A DNA stretch of 64,000 bases, taken from Myxococcota bacterium. GTDB taxonomy: Bacteria > Myxococcota_A > UBA796. The position numbers and the translations under genes are program-made. The DNA lies in contig JAQXDW010000035.1 in NCBI GenBank assembly GCA_029251165.1, forward strand, positions 62,001 through 126,000, read 5' to 3'. Position 1 is the first letter of the stretch. The number at the start of each line of letters is the position of its first letter. The notes under the pieces were generated by a model that saw only the letters and a list, made by a program, of their open reading frames with translations, did not search any database and was not told the DNA's origin. Positions 8,007-17,982 of this stretch are shown piece after piece.

Positions 8007-10607
8007 ATGGATCCGGCTCTCTCCTCTCTCCGAAAGCAGCGGGTTGTCGCTGCGCTGGTGCCCCTGTTCTTGGCAAGCGGAGCGACCTCTCTGGTCTATG
8101 AGACGCTCTGGGAGCGGCAGCTACATCTGGTCTTCGGGACCAGCCAGGTCGCGGTCTACACGGTCCTTGCAGCGTTCATGTGCGGACTGGCGCTGGGCGG
8201 ATTTGCCGCGGCGCGAAAGGTCTATCGGGTGAGCCGCCCGCTGAGGGCCTATGCGATCCTGGAGGGCTGCATCGGGGTGTACGCGGTGCTGTTTCCGGTC
8301 CTCCTCGGCATGCTGGAGCCGGCCTACACGGGCTTCTGGATCGCAGCGAATCCCTCGGTGCAGGTGTTCGCGGTGTTCCAGTTCTTCGTGCTCGGACTCG
8401 CCCTGCTGCCCCCGACCATGTGCATGGGCGCGACCCTCCCGCTGTTGGTGCGGTTTGCTGCGGAGGGAGAGGCCAACGCGGGCACCTCGGTGGGGCGACT
8501 GTATGGTGCGAACACGCTCGGCGCAGTGCTGGGGGTGGCGATGGCCGGCTTTGTGTTGCTGCCTTCGCTCGGACTGAGCACGACCACCTGGGTGGCGGCG
8601 GGCGGAAACGTGCTGCTGTGCATCGGTGCGCTGGTGCTGGATGCTCGGGTCGCGCCGATGGCTGATGGCAAGGCGATGACCCGCGCGGAGCTGGGCGTCG
8701 ATGCTCGGATGCTGTGTGGCATCGCGATGATCGCCGGGCTCTCCAGCCTCATCTGTGAGGTGTCCTGGTTCCGGCTGATGGTGCTCATCCTCGGCGGCAG
8801 CGCCTATGCCTTCTCGATCATGCTGCTGTCCTTCCTCGTCGGCATCGGCCTTGGCGGTGTCGGCGGCGGAACCCTGGCAGACCGCGCCTGGGGGAAGGGC
8901 GGCGTGACGGGTGTCCTCAAGGCTCTGGCGGCGGCGCAGCTGGGTGTCGCGCTGCTGACCTGGGGGGTGATGTTCACCTTCAACGAGCTGCCCTACGCCT
9001 TTGTCTGGCTCTATGACCAGATCGATCCCCACCTCAGCTACCTCTGGCCGGCCAAGCTGCTGCTGGCGATGACGGTGATGGTGCCGCCAGCCCTGCTGAT
9101 GGGGGCCACCTTTCCGCTGCTGGTTCGTGCGCTGGCGAGCGTGGACAAGCTGGGGGAGTCGACCGGTCGGCTGTACGGCTGGAACACGGTGGGCGCGATC
9201 CTCGGCGCGAGCATCGGCGGGCTGGTGCTGCTGCCCTGGCTGCAGGTCACCGGGACTCTGCTGGTCGCCATCTCACTGAACCTCGGCGCAGCACTGATCG
9301 CGCTGCGGATGTCGGCCAAGAAGCGGTCGGTCGGCGTCCAGGCAGGCTGGGGCGCAGCGTGGGTGGGGGTGGTCGGCTTGCTGTTCCTCGTCCCGCCGCC
9401 CTGGGAGCCGCTGCTGATGACGGCGGGCATGTACAAGTACGTCTCGGATCTGGAACCCGAGGAGCGCACCCGGCAGGGAGTGCTCGACTTCGCGGTGACG
9501 CCCTATGAGCTGATGTACTACCAGGAGGGACTCTCCAGCGTGGTGACGGTCGCCTCGTCGAAGTCGGGCAACATCTGGCTGGCGAACAACGGCAAGGTTG
9601 ATGCCTCCACCAGCGTCGACATGCCCACCCAGGTCCTCGTCGCTCACCTCCCCTATGCCTTCAAGCCGAAGCCGGAGAACGTTCTGGTCATCGGACTCGC
9701 CAGCGGCGTTACCGCTGGCAGTGTGGCCCTGCATGAGGCTCCGAGCAGCATCGATGTGGTCGAGCTGGAGCCGGCGATCGTCGAGGCGAGCCACATCTTC
9801 GACGCGTACAACAGCCGCCCGCTGGATGATCCACGGGTCACCCTGCACACCAACGACGGCCGCAATCACCTCACGCTGGCCGCACCGGGCTCCTACGACC
9901 TCGTCATCTCCGAGCCCTCCAATCCCTGGCTGACCGGGGTGAGCAACCTGTTCACCAAGGAGTTCTTCGAGCTCGGCAAGAGCCGGCTGGCGGCGGACGG
10001 TGTCTGGGGTCAGTGGGTGCAGATGTACGGCATGGACACGGAGGATCTGCGCTCGCTCATCGCGACCTTCCTGAGCGTCTATGAGCACGTCGTGCTGTTC
10101 TCGACCATCGAGGACGCTGACCTTGTGCTCGTCGGCAGTGACGCTCCGCTGACCCCCTCGGTGGAGGTGTTCGGCGGCATGATCCGCGACGAGGCTGCTG
10201 TGGCAGTCGATCTGAGGCTCATCGACTGCGGCGAGGCCGAGGATCTCCTGGCTCGAATCCAGCTCGATCGCCCACGGCTGGAGGGCTTCGCTCAGGGAGC
10301 GGTCCTGAACACCGACGACAACATGCGAATTGAGTACTCCGCTCCGCTGCACCTCCACGAGCAGACCGCTGAGGCCAACTTTATGGCGCTCCTGCACCGC
10401 GCTGATGGCGAGGATCCCATGATCCCGCTGGATGCGGTAGACGGGGTTCCTGGTCGGATCTCGCTGGCGGAGGCCTATGCGCGCCGCGACGACCACCTCC
10501 GGGCGCTGCTGGTGCTCAAGGATGCCTGGCGGCTCGATTCGGAGAACGAGCAGGTCGCTGCGCTGTATGCGGAGTACCAGGAGGCGCTGGCCGGCTCCCT
10601 GGAGTAG
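8007..10607 (+). CDS. Membrane-fused spermidine synthase-like aminopropyltransferase
   Basis: The protein (about 866 residues) has an N-terminal half of roughly 12-14 hydrophobic helices (residues about 10-480), with repeated conserved PPTMCMGATLPLL and PPALLMGATFPLL segments. The C-terminal spermidine-synthase Rossmann domain has VLVIGLASGVTAG (SAM site), VVELEPAI, NDGRNHL and DLVISEPSNPW. This MFS-like/spermidine synthase fusion is widespread in Deltaproteobacteria-type genomes; the acceptor substrate and the membrane part's role are unknown. Three consecutive ATGs occur at 8001, 8004 and 8007; the last has a GAAGGA Shine-Dalgarno at a 6-base distance and was chosen. A short C-terminal helical extension follows. 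It is convergent with the aspartokinase gene only 3 bases away. Confidence 0.87.
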   Translation: MDPALSSLRKQRVVAALVPLFLASGATSLVYETLWERQLHLVFGTSQVAVYTVLAAFMCGLALGGFAAARKVYRVSRPLRAYAILEGCIGVYAVLFPVLLGMLEPAYTGFWIAANPSVQVFAVFQFFVLGLALLPPTMCMGATLPLLVRFAAEGEANAGTSVGRLYGANTLGAVLGVAMAGFVLLPSLGLSTTTWVAAGGNVLLCIGALVLDARVAPMADGKAMTRAELGVDARMLCGIAMIAGLSSLICEVSWFRLMVLILGGSAYAFSIMLLSFLVGIGLGGVGGGTLADRAWGKGGVTGVLKALAAAQLGVALLTWGVMFTFNELPYAFVWLYDQIDPHLSYLWPAKLLLAMTVMVPPALLMGATFPLLVRALASVDKLGESTGRLYGWNTVGAILGASIGGLVLLPWLQVTGTLLVAISLNLGAALIALRMSAKKRSVGVQAGWGAAWVGVVGLLFLVPPPWEPLLMTAGMYKYVSDLEPEERTRQGVLDFAVTPYELMYYQEGLSSVVTVASSKSGNIWLANNGKVDASTSVDMPTQVLVAHLPYAFKPKPENVLVIGLASGVTAGSVALHEAPSSIDVVELEPAIVEASHIFDAYNSRPLDDPRVTLHTNDGRNHLTLAAPGSYDLVISEPSNPWLTGVSNLFTKEFFELGKSRLAADGVWGQWVQMYGMDTEDLRSLIATFLSVYEHVVLFSTIEDADLVLVGSDAPLTPSVEVFGGMIRDEAAVAVDLRLIDCGEAEDLLARIQLDRPRLEGFAQGAVLNTDDNMRIEYSAPLHLHEQTAEANFMALLHRADGEDPMIPLDAVDGVPGRISLAEAYARRDDHLRALLVLKDAWRLDSENEQVAALYAEYQEALAGSLE

Positions 10608-10610
10608 TCC

Positions 10611-11720
10611 TCAGCCGATCAGCGCGGTGTGCAGTGCCCGCTGGGCGTCGTCGGCGTCTTGTGGGGGCACCATTGCGCTCCAGGTCGCTCCGCTGGCCCA
10701 CCAGCGACCGGGCACTGCTGCGACCGCTCTCGAGACGATGCCGGGATCGGTGACGGCCTGGCGGCCGACCGCAGTCACGGTCGCGGCTGGACCGACCACG
10801 GACCAGGACGCTGGGATCGTGGACGCGTCGTGGAGGTTTCGACGGTCCAGAAGGGCGTGGAGCTGCTTCCCCTCGGTCCACCAGGCCCGGATCATGCCCG
10901 ACAGCGCCCCGGCGTCTTCCAGGTCTCCAGCGCGGACATGGAGGAGCTGAGCGTCGGCGGCGATGGCGGTGACGACATCGGGAGCCTGCCCGGGCGGCAG
11001 CGCAGTGCCGGTGCCGGATGGGCGGCTGGTGGAGCCGGCGTGGAGGCTCACCCCATGGCGTCGGGCGTACTCCAGGGCATCGGTCAGCAAGACCTTGGAG
11101 CCCGCAGCGCCCAGCGCGATTGCGCCGTCCAGCGGCATCTCGTCGAGCTTCTCGGCCTGGGGAACCACGCGGGGATCCGCAGAGTAGATGCCGTCGACAT
11201 CGGAGCAGATCTCGCAGTACGCAGCACCGAGCGCTGCGGCGAGCACGACGGCGGTGGTGTCTGTGCCGCCGCGTCCGAGGGTGGTGACCTCGTGGGCTCG
11301 GCTGACTCCTTGAAAGCCCGCAACAATCGCAACTTTTCCAGACTCAAGGGCCGCGCGGATACGATGGGGACGGACCTCTAAGACCCGTGCGGCGACATGC
11401 CGCTCGTCGGTGATGATGCCCGACTGGCTGCCAGTGAATGAGGCGGCGTCGACGCCGAGATCCTGGATCGCCATCGCCAGCAGGGTCATGCTGACCCGCT
11501 CTCCGACGCTGATCAAGAGGTCCAGCTCTCGACGGCCCGGGCGCGCAGAGACCGAGCGGGCCAGGGCGAGCAGCTCGCTGGTGGTGTTGCCCATCGCAGA
11601 GACGGCGACGACCACCTGATGGCCGTCGTGAACCGTCTCAACCACCCGCGCCGCAACGGCTCGGATCCGGGCCACATCAGCGACCGAGGAACCGCCGTAC
11701 TTCTGGACGATGATGCTCAC
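10611..11720 (-). CDS. lysC: Aspartate kinase
   Basis: Aspartokinase phosphorylates L-aspartate with ATP, the first step to lysine, methionine and threonine. The N-terminal amino-acid-kinase domain shows [11 protein letters not shown] at the start, an [12 protein letters not shown] segment, the [14 protein letters not shown] motif and [16 protein letters not shown]. At 369 residues it is shorter than typical class II enzymes (about 400-410). The C-terminal half has only weak ACT-domain character, so feedback regulation may be altered or the region diverged. The stop is adjacent to the convergent spermidine-synthase-like gene, and the gene follows a periplasmic protein gene in the same direction. 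Function is secure; the missing or degenerate regulatory module is an observation that needs alignment. Confidence 0.92.
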   Translation of the reverse strand: MSIIVQKYGGSSVADVARIRAVAARVVETVHDGHQVVVAVSAMGNTTSELLALARSVSARPGRRELDLLISVGERVSMTLLAMAIQDLGVDAASFTGSQSGIITDERHVAARVLEVRPHRIRAALESGKVAIVAGFQGVSRAHEVTTLGRGGTDTTAVVLAAALGAAYCEICSDVDGIYSADPRVVPQAEKLDEMPLDGAIALGAAGSKVLLTDALEYARRHGVSLHAGSTSRPSGTGTALPPGQAPDVVTAIAADAQLLHVRAGDLEDAGALSGMIRAWWTEGKQLHALLDRRNLHDASTIPASWSVVGPAATVTAVGRQAVTDPGIVSRAVAAVPGRWWASGATWSAMVPPQDADDAQRALHTALIG

Positions 11721-11730
11721 TCAGGGCCTC

Positions 11731-12390
11731 TCAGTACAGCTCGATCTCAGCGATGCGCAGCGGTCCCTGCAGGGGGGCTGCCGGGACGATCGACATCAGC
11801 CAGAGCCCGCCTCGGGGCGGACCGATGGTGTCTCCAGCCGGGCGGAGATCGGCGAGGTTCAGGGTCATCTCTTGCCACGCACCATCGGCCAGCTCCAGGA
11901 GCTCCTGCTCCCAGCGTCGGCCCTCCAGGTCGGTCAGAGACAGCTGGAGCAGCGCGGCCCCCTCATCAGCGCGCAGGCGGATGGAGATGACCTCTGGTGC
12001 CACGCCATCGAGCACGAGGCGCCAGGAAGAGTCGGTGGTCAGCATGATGGGCTCACTGCTGACGTAGGGAAGAACAGAGACCGGCTCGGACCACACCGCG
12101 ATCATCCCCAGCAGCTCAGAGGCCTCTGGGCTGTCTGCCGCGGAGAGGGCCTGGATTGCACCATCGATGTCGCCGGCCTCGAAGCGGGACTGCCCGAGCC
12201 AGAACAGCAGCTCGTCTCGCAGCGGCTCGTTCTCTTGGGTGAGGTGCTCCAGCAGGACCTCGTAGATCGCGGCGGCCTGGGCAGGATCCTGCTCCAGCGC
12301 AGCGACCATGCGTCCGTTGTGCAGTGCTGCCCAGACCTCAGGGCTGGCGGACTGTGCCGAGCTCAGCAGCAGCGACAGGAGCGGCAGCAC
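11731..12390 (-). CDS. Exported protein of unknown function downstream of a two-component regulator
   Basis: A GTG at 12390 gives a 219-residue protein with a clear signal peptide (VLPLLSLLLSSAQSA). The first half has TPR-like helices (AAAIYEVLLEHL, LLFWLGQSRFEAGDIDGAIQAL). The second half looks like a beta-sandwich (SIRLRADEGAALLQLSLTDL, GGLWLMSIVP). No named family was recognised. Its start is 7 bases after the stop of the response regulator and its stop is 10 bases before the aspartokinase start, so these genes are probably co-transcribed. The frame is open upstream through the regulator gene, but that part has no coding character. Confidence 0.7.
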   Translation of the reverse strand: MLPLLSLLLSSAQSASPEVWAALHNGRMVAALEQDPAQAAAIYEVLLEHLTQENEPLRDELLFWLGQSRFEAGDIDGAIQALSAADSPEASELLGMIAVWSEPVSVLPYVSSEPIMLTTDSSWRLVLDGVAPEVISIRLRADEGAALLQLSLTDLEGRRWEQELLELADGAWQEMTLNLADLRPAGDTIGPPRGGLWLMSIVPAAPLQGPLRIAEIELY

Positions 12391-12397
12391 GGAGGAC

Positions 12398-13099
12398 CTA
12401 CCCTTCCTGTGCGATGAACTGGTAGCCGACTCCGTGGAGCGTCTCGATGAATTGCGGCTGCTGGGCGTTGTCACCCAGCTTCTTGCGCACGGTGAGGACA
12501 TGGGTGTCGACGGTGCGGGTGGCGATGCCGCTCTTGTAGCCCCAGACCTGCCGCAGCAGCAGATCGCGGGACAGGATGCGGCCTCGGTTCTCGATGAAGA
12601 ACCGCAGCAGATCACGCTCCCGGTTGCTCAGGCGCTCGGTGCTGTCTGGACGCCGGATGACGTACTGATCGAGATCGATGGTGACCGCGCCGAAGCGGTA
12701 GATCTCACGCGCACCGCCGACCCGGCGGAGGTTGGCCTCGACCCGTGCCTTGAGCACCAGCAGGGAGAACGGCTTGGTGACGTAGTCATCTCCGCCGACC
12801 TCAAAGCCCAGCAGCTTGTCCTGCTCGGTGGAGCGGGCGGTGAGGAAGATCACCGGGCGGTCGAAGCCGGTGTCGCGCAGGGAGCGGCAGATCTCGAAGC
12901 CGTCCATGCCGCCCAGCCCGGCAGGGCCTTCGTGGAGCATGACGTCCATGACCGCGATGTCGGGGGGATAGCGCTGCGCGAGATCGAGAGCCTCAGCCCC
13001 GGTCTGGGCACCATGAACGTCATAGTCCTGCTTCTTGAAGAACTTCAGCAGAGACTGAAGGATGTCCGCTTCATCTTCGACGAACAGGATTCTCGGCAT
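12398..13099 (-). CDS. OmpR/PhoB-family response regulator
   Basis: The 233-residue protein has a receiver domain (residues 1-125) with the acidic pocket FVEDEAD, the phospho-acceptor Asp in AVMDVML, the conserved Thr in FLTARS and Lys in VTKPFS. A winged-helix DNA-binding domain follows (about 135-233) with RLSNRERDLLRFF and TVDTHVLTVRKKLG, the usual OmpR/PhoB recognition region. It presumably acts with the sensor kinase encoded 228 bases upstream on the same strand. An insertion (HEGPAGLGGM) follows the phospho-Asp strand, slightly lengthening that loop. Target genes are unknown; the downstream exported protein gene is a likely member of its operon. Confidence 0.93.
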   Translation of the reverse strand: MPRILFVEDEADILQSLLKFFKKQDYDVHGAQTGAEALDLAQRYPPDIAVMDVMLHEGPAGLGGMDGFEICRSLRDTGFDRPVIFLTARSTEQDKLLGFEVGGDDYVTKPFSLLVLKARVEANLRRVGGAREIYRFGAVTIDLDQYVIRRPDSTERLSNRERDLLRFFIENRGRILSRDLLLRQVWGYKSGIATRTVDTHVLTVRKKLGDNAQQPQFIETLHGVGYQFIAQEG

Positions 13100-13327
13100 G
13101 GTCAGTCCTCACCGGGGCTTGGCAATGGCACCCACTATATCGCGCCGTGGCCTTCGGGCGGAGCATGCGGGTAGATCTCTCGGCTGCTTCAGAGCCGTAG
13201 GCGGTAGACCGCGTGCGTGGTCTTGGACACATCATGACCACAACTCCCCCCTTAAGTCGGGGTGATTTCACTGACTTCGAACAAAAGTCGGTGGATGTAG
13301 TGGTCTCGTAAAACAAGAAATAAACAG

Positions 13328-15406
13328 CTATATAGTGCCCCGCGCGGGGGGCGGCGGCGGCTCATCAGGGAAGTGGAGCGTGAAGGTGCTGCCTTTGCCG
13401 GGGCGAGACTGGACGGAGATCGAGCCGCCGTGAGCCTCAATGATGTAACGAGTGATGGTCAGGCCGATTCCTGTTCCCTTCTGGCGTCGGGCCAGCGAGT
13501 CTCGGCTTCGATAGAATGGATCGAATATCTTGCGAAGATCGTGGGCTGCGATGCCAATTCCTTCGTCGGAGATCGTCAGCTCCACCCCCTCTACGACTCG
13601 GCCATGGAGTCGAACCTGGCTGCCGCCGGGGGAGTACTTGGCAGCGTTTGACACGAGGTTGACGATGCACTGTGTGATGGCGTCGGTGTCGTGGTGAACC
13701 GGGGGGAGATCGTAGGGCACATCCAGGATCAGCTCGATGTCCTTGAGCTCCAGGGTCGAGCGCACGCTCTCGATTGCCCGCTCGACGGTCTCGGCGATGT
13801 TGCCGATCCGCAGGATGTACTGCTTGGAGCCTCGCTCGATGGCGGCGTAGTCGAGGATGTTGTCGACCAGGCGGCTCAGGCGCTCGCTCTCGCGCAGCAC
13901 GATGTTGTAGTGCTCCTCGATCTCATCGGGCGTCTCTGCGAGTCCGAGGATCAGGGACTCTGCCTTCAGCCGGATCTGAGTGATTGGGCTTCGAAGCTCG
14001 TGGCTGACGTTGGCTGCAAAGTCGGTCTTCATCCGAACCACGTCCAGCTCTCGGCTGATGAGCCGGGCCGAGAGGACTGCACCGACCCCCATCATTGCGA
14101 TGGCGAAGCCGATGATCGCGATGCGCTGGGTACGCTTTTGGGCGTTCTCTGCGGCAATGGCGGCGGGATCCCGCAGCGTGGTGACCACCGACCAGTTCGC
14201 CAGCCAGGGATCCAGGCTGCGGATGGCGAGGGTGTGCTCGGGGGGGAGCTCGTCCGGAGCGATGAGGGACGCCTCGATGGGGGCCGTGGGGTGTGTGGAG
14301 GCCCGCGCGGCGGCCTTCAGCTGGGTGATCAGCTCCTGACGATCGAGCCCGAAGGTATACGAGCCCCCACCCCAGCGGGTGATCGCCCACATGCTGCGCT
14401 CGCCCTCGTGCCACCACAGCTCGCCCGCCGGAGAGCTGGCCTTGCGGCTGTCGGGGATGTGTCGGATCTCATCGAGCAGCTCACCGGTCCAGTAGAGCAT
14501 CTCGTTTCGCTCTGCGATCTGACCGCGAACCCGGGTGACCCACTCCTGCTCTTCGTGAGGCTCCAGCATCGAGAGCGCCTGATTGGCGACCGCAGCCTCG
14601 CTGCCCTGACCAACGGTCCAGGGCTTCTCCAGCAGGTCATTGAGCAGCTCGCGGAGCGATGCGATGCCGCGCTCCTGCTCCAGGCGCATCCGGATCTCAC
14701 CCTGCTGGAGGCGGGCGAGGTCGCCGATGCGGAAGCCCCAGCTGTCCCGGAGGTCGGAGGCGCCGAGGATGAGGCTGTCCAGCTGGATCAGGGCGTCCTG
14801 CTGCCGCCCGAGCATCTCCAGCACCAGGGCTTGATCCAGCTTCGCGCGGGCCTGAACGGCGGGAGGCAGCGGCTGCCGGGTGAGCTGACCGAACTGCTGT
14901 GCGGCGGCGGCGGGGTCGGTCTGCATCAGGGCGGCGGCAGATCGGACGTCGGGGTGAAACAGGTAGGACTTGGGGTAGTCGGTGCTGGCGCTCAGGGTGA
15001 ACGGTGCCAGCAGGACGCCGTCTGCATCAAAGCGAAGCGCCACCAGGATCAGCGGGTGAAGCTCGCGAGCACGCTCCAGCGGGCTGCGGCCGGCCTCCAG
15101 GCGCGTCAGCGTGGATTCCTCAAACGCGGAGAAGTCTGCCTCGACCTGCCGCCAGAATCCCTGCGCGACGCCCTCGGCGGTTCGGGACAGCTCATCCTCT
15201 GCCGCCAGCTCCTCCACTGAGATGGCGTGGACCGCGAAGTAGGCCAGCACCAGCGAGGGACCCACGATGGTTGCAGCGATCACCGCCACGAAGCGCAGCA
15301 CGCCCTGGAGGTGCATCGCCTCTTCCAGGGCGCGAACCTCTCCCCGCCCGGGCGCAAGCAGCCGGCTCAGGATGCGGAGGAACGGGGAGCGGCTCTTCTT
15401 TGCCAT
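13328..15406 (-). CDS. Transmembrane sensor histidine kinase
   Basis: The protein has an N-terminal cytoplasmic stretch, TM1 at about residues 37-60 (VAVIAATIVGPSLVLAYFAV), a long extracytoplasmic sensor region of roughly 350 residues and TM2 (IAIIGFAIAMMGVGAVLSA). The HisKA domain follows with phospho-acceptor His469 in NVSHELRSP, then an HATPase domain with the N box LVSNAAKYS and the G boxes ISDEGIGI and KGTGIGLT. No HAMP domain is apparent between TM2 and HisKA. It probably phosphorylates the OmpR-type regulator encoded downstream. The ATG at 15406 was chosen because an AGGA lies 9 bases before it; an in-frame ATG at 15436 is possible. The 702-residue size reflects a large, unrecognised sensor domain. 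Confidence 0.9.
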   Translation of the reverse strand: MAKKSRSPFLRILSRLLAPGRGEVRALEEAMHLQGVLRFVAVIAATIVGPSLVLAYFAVHAISVEELAAEDELSRTAEGVAQGFWRQVEADFSAFEESTLTRLEAGRSPLERARELHPLILVALRFDADGVLLAPFTLSASTDYPKSYLFHPDVRSAAALMQTDPAAAAQQFGQLTRQPLPPAVQARAKLDQALVLEMLGRQQDALIQLDSLILGASDLRDSWGFRIGDLARLQQGEIRMRLEQERGIASLRELLNDLLEKPWTVGQGSEAAVANQALSMLEPHEEQEWVTRVRGQIAERNEMLYWTGELLDEIRHIPDSRKASSPAGELWWHEGERSMWAITRWGGGSYTFGLDRQELITQLKAAARASTHPTAPIEASLIAPDELPPEHTLAIRSLDPWLANWSVVTTLRDPAAIAAENAQKRTQRIAIIGFAIAMMGVGAVLSARLISRELDVVRMKTDFAANVSHELRSPITQIRLKAESLILGLAETPDEIEEHYNIVLRESERLSRLVDNILDYAAIERGSKQYILRIGNIAETVERAIESVRSTLELKDIELILDVPYDLPPVHHDTDAITQCIVNLVSNAAKYSPGGSQVRLHGRVVEGVELTISDEGIGIAAHDLRKIFDPFYRSRDSLARRQKGTGIGLTITRYIIEAHGGSISVQSRPGKGSTFTLHFPDEPPPPPARGTI

Positions 15407-15504
15407 GGCTGGCATCCTACTACCTCGGCGCGGCATCAGCAGGAGCTTCAGTGCGTGCGAATGGTAGTGACTCTGTTATGGGTGTCGTTACTCCGTTTCA
15501 GGGG

Positions 15505-15545
15505 TGGCAGGATGTTCCTTAGAGAACATCCCGCCAGTATTTTCC
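15505..15545 (+). promoter_or_regulatory. Leader hairpin with T-tract ahead of the starch operon (possible attenuator)
   Basis: TGGCAGGATGTTC and GAACATCCCGCCA form a 13-bp stem with one mismatch and a 6-base loop, followed at once by GTATTTTCC. This has the form of an intrinsic terminator but lies 20-60 bases upstream of the first gene of the operon, with no plus-strand gene before it. Attenuation or an mRNA-stability role is inferred. Confidence 0.5.
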
Positions 15546-15564
15546 ACCTCTTTCGGAGGCGAAC

Positions 15565-17982
15565 ATGCTCCTACCTGTGCTGCTGAGCTGTGCTGCGGAG
15601 AACTATCCGCGCATCTACCACACCGAGTCCAAGGCGCCTTCGCTGGCCTGGGAAGACATCGAGACGCTGGATCACATGGGACCGACCATCGTCGATCGTG
15701 GCGTCAACTTCGCGGTCTATTCGGAGGCCGCGGAGCGTATTGAGCTCTTGCTGTTCGACGATCCAGAGTCTGAGCAGCCCACCCAGCAGTACGAGATGAG
15801 CCGCCAGGGCGACGTGTGGAACCTCTACGTCGAGGGGCTCGGCCTGGGGCAGCACTATGGCTACATCGCCTGGGGGCCGAACTGGCCGCACGATCCCGAG
15901 TTCTTCCCCGGCTCGACCATCGGCTTTCTCTCCGATGTCGACAGCCAGGGCAACCGGTTCAACCCCAACAAGCTGCTGACCGACCCATGGTGCAAGGCGC
16001 TTCACCGGGACCATGACTGGGGCTCCGGCTCTACGGCGTCGGGTCCTTCTCGGGCTGACGTCACCTATGATGCCTCCTCTAAGAGCGTCATCACGGCGTC
16101 GGACTACCAGTGGAGCGCGTCCGAGACCGAGTGGCGTGCGATGCGAGAGAGCGGTGATCACCCCGGGCATGACTGGACGGACCTGATCATCTATGAGGTC
16201 CACCCCAAGGGCTTCACCATGAACGTCGCCAGCGAGGTTGAGCACCCTGGCACCTGGCGGGGCATCGGCGAGATGGCTCCGTACCTCGCAGACCTCGGCA
16301 TCACCGCGGTGGAGCTGCTGCCGATCCACGAGAAGCCGCTGGATGGAGGCTACTGGGGCTACAACAACCTCAACTTCTTCGCCCCAGAGCTCTCGTACTC
16401 TGCGGAGTTCCAGGCCACAGGCCGACCCGATGGGATCATCGACGAGTTCAAGGAGATGGTCGATCAGCTCCACCAGAACGGCATCGAGGTGATCATCGAT
16501 GTTGTCTACAACCACACCGGCGAGGGGGGGCTGTGGCGGGAGCGGCTGTACTTCGAGACCTACGAGGACGCCTACGCGGTCAATTATGATCCCAAGGAGG
16601 TCGCTGGGCTCTACAACTTCCGTGGCCTCGACAACAACGCCTTCTACGCCCTGGCGCCCGACGGCGAGACCTACTGGAACAACACCGGGGTCGGCAACCA
16701 GACCCGCCCCAACCACACCCCGATGAAGCGGCTGATCATGGACTCGCTGCAGTGGATGGTCGATGATCTCCACGTCGACGGCTTTCGCTTCGATCTCGCC
16801 GGCATCCTCGGAGAGCCCGATGGGGTCTACAACGACTGGATCGATCCCGCCGAGACGATCCTTCAGGACATCATCGACGATCCGCTCCTCCAGAAGTACA
16901 GCACCCGGATCATCTCCGAGCCGTGGACCGCAGCCGGCACAGGCCCGGGCATCGGCGGCTTCCCGACCTCCAGCAATGTCGATGGTCCTGCGTGGCTGGA
17001 GTGGAATGCCCACTTCCGCGACTGGTGGCGAAGCATCGTCAACAACGACGACTGGGTGCTCTCCAGCACCGAGGGCAGCGTCGACGGCGGCGGCACCTTG
17101 ACCGGCAGCTACAACGTCTACGGCTGGAACGGCCGCAGTCCCTACCATGCCGTCAACTTCGTCACCGTCCACGACGGCTTCACGATGTACGACCTGTTCT
17201 CCTACGACGAGAAGCAGAACGGCTGCGGGCTCCTCAACCCCGTCTGCTGCGACAACCCCAAGTCGGTCTGGTGTGACTCCACCAGCGGCGAGGACAACAA
17301 CCGCTCGCGGGACTGGGGGCAGGGCAGCGAGCCGTTCAAGCGTCAGCAGATGCGCAACCTGTTCACCGCCCTGATGATCAGCCACGGCACCCCGCTCATC
17401 CTCGGCGGCGACGAGTGGATGCGGACCCAGTTTGGAAACAACAACGCCTACTCTGATGGATCTGACAACCAGTGGAACTGGTTCCGATGGGGCGAGTGGC
17501 GGAGCGCAGAGGCGGAGGACCGCCACCGGATGCACGACTTCGTCCGCGACATCATCACGCTTCGACGAGACCGCGCCTATGCCCTGTCTCCCTCCCAGTA
17601 TGACAGCGGCATGCCGTTCTCTTGGAAAGATGCCTCCAACAACGAGATGTCTGGGGAGGGCTGGAGCGGCCGCCAGCTCGCGATCCACTACTACTCCACC
17701 GATGCATACCCTCAGCCGGAGCTGTTCATCATCATCAACATGGAGCGGGGGGACGTGACCTACACCCTGCCCGAGGGGCGGACCTGGGCGCGCCTGGCGG
17801 ATACCCAGCAGTACTTTGACACTCCCGGAACCTCCGATGAGAGCGGCGGCTACTTCGACGAAAACCTCGACGCCGACGTCTACACCTCCGCAAACATCAC
17901 CCTTGATGCGCCTCAGGTCATCGAGGGCGGCAGCTACACTGCAGCCTCCACCTCCATCGTCATCCTCGAAGAGGTGAAGTGA
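15565..17982 (+). CDS. Surface/periplasmic GH13 isoamylase-type debranching lipoprotein
   Basis: This 805-residue enzyme begins MLLPVLLSCAAE, a short lipoprotein signal with Cys9 as anchor. Residues about 35-160 form a CBM48-like sandwich (GVNFAVYSEAAERIELLLFD), followed by a GH13 barrel. Catalytic and binding regions are DVVYNHTGEG (about 312), GFRFDLAG with nucleophile Asp410, IISEPWTA with acid/base Glu452 and TVHDGFT with Asp537. The architecture matches GlgX/isoamylase/pullulanase enzymes that cut alpha-1,6 branches of glycogen or starch. Unlike cytosolic GlgX it is exported, so it would act on external polysaccharide. It heads an operon with a porin-like barrel, a lipoprotein and an alpha-amylase. 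GGAG precedes the ATG. Confidence 0.9.
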   Translation: MLLPVLLSCAAENYPRIYHTESKAPSLAWEDIETLDHMGPTIVDRGVNFAVYSEAAERIELLLFDDPESEQPTQQYEMSRQGDVWNLYVEGLGLGQHYGYIAWGPNWPHDPEFFPGSTIGFLSDVDSQGNRFNPNKLLTDPWCKALHRDHDWGSGSTASGPSRADVTYDASSKSVITASDYQWSASETEWRAMRESGDHPGHDWTDLIIYEVHPKGFTMNVASEVEHPGTWRGIGEMAPYLADLGITAVELLPIHEKPLDGGYWGYNNLNFFAPELSYSAEFQATGRPDGIIDEFKEMVDQLHQNGIEVIIDVVYNHTGEGGLWRERLYFETYEDAYAVNYDPKEVAGLYNFRGLDNNAFYALAPDGETYWNNTGVGNQTRPNHTPMKRLIMDSLQWMVDDLHVDGFRFDLAGILGEPDGVYNDWIDPAETILQDIIDDPLLQKYSTRIISEPWTAAGTGPGIGGFPTSSNVDGPAWLEWNAHFRDWWRSIVNNDDWVLSSTEGSVDGGGTLTGSYNVYGWNGRSPYHAVNFVTVHDGFTMYDLFSYDEKQNGCGLLNPVCCDNPKSVWCDSTSGEDNNRSRDWGQGSEPFKRQQMRNLFTALMISHGTPLILGGDEWMRTQFGNNNAYSDGSDNQWNWFRWGEWRSAEAEDRHRMHDFVRDIITLRRDRAYALSPSQYDSGMPFSWKDASNNEMSGEGWSGRQLAIHYYSTDAYPQPELFIIINMERGDVTYTLPEGRTWARLADTQQYFDTPGTSDESGGYFDENLDADVYTSANITLDAPQVIEGGSYTAASTSIVILEEVK

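Noticed and set aside
13100..13327. Small ORFs between the sensor kinase and regulator genes
   Set aside because: They have no Shine-Dalgarno, no recognisable motif and low-complexity basic composition; the stretch probably holds the regulator's promoter.
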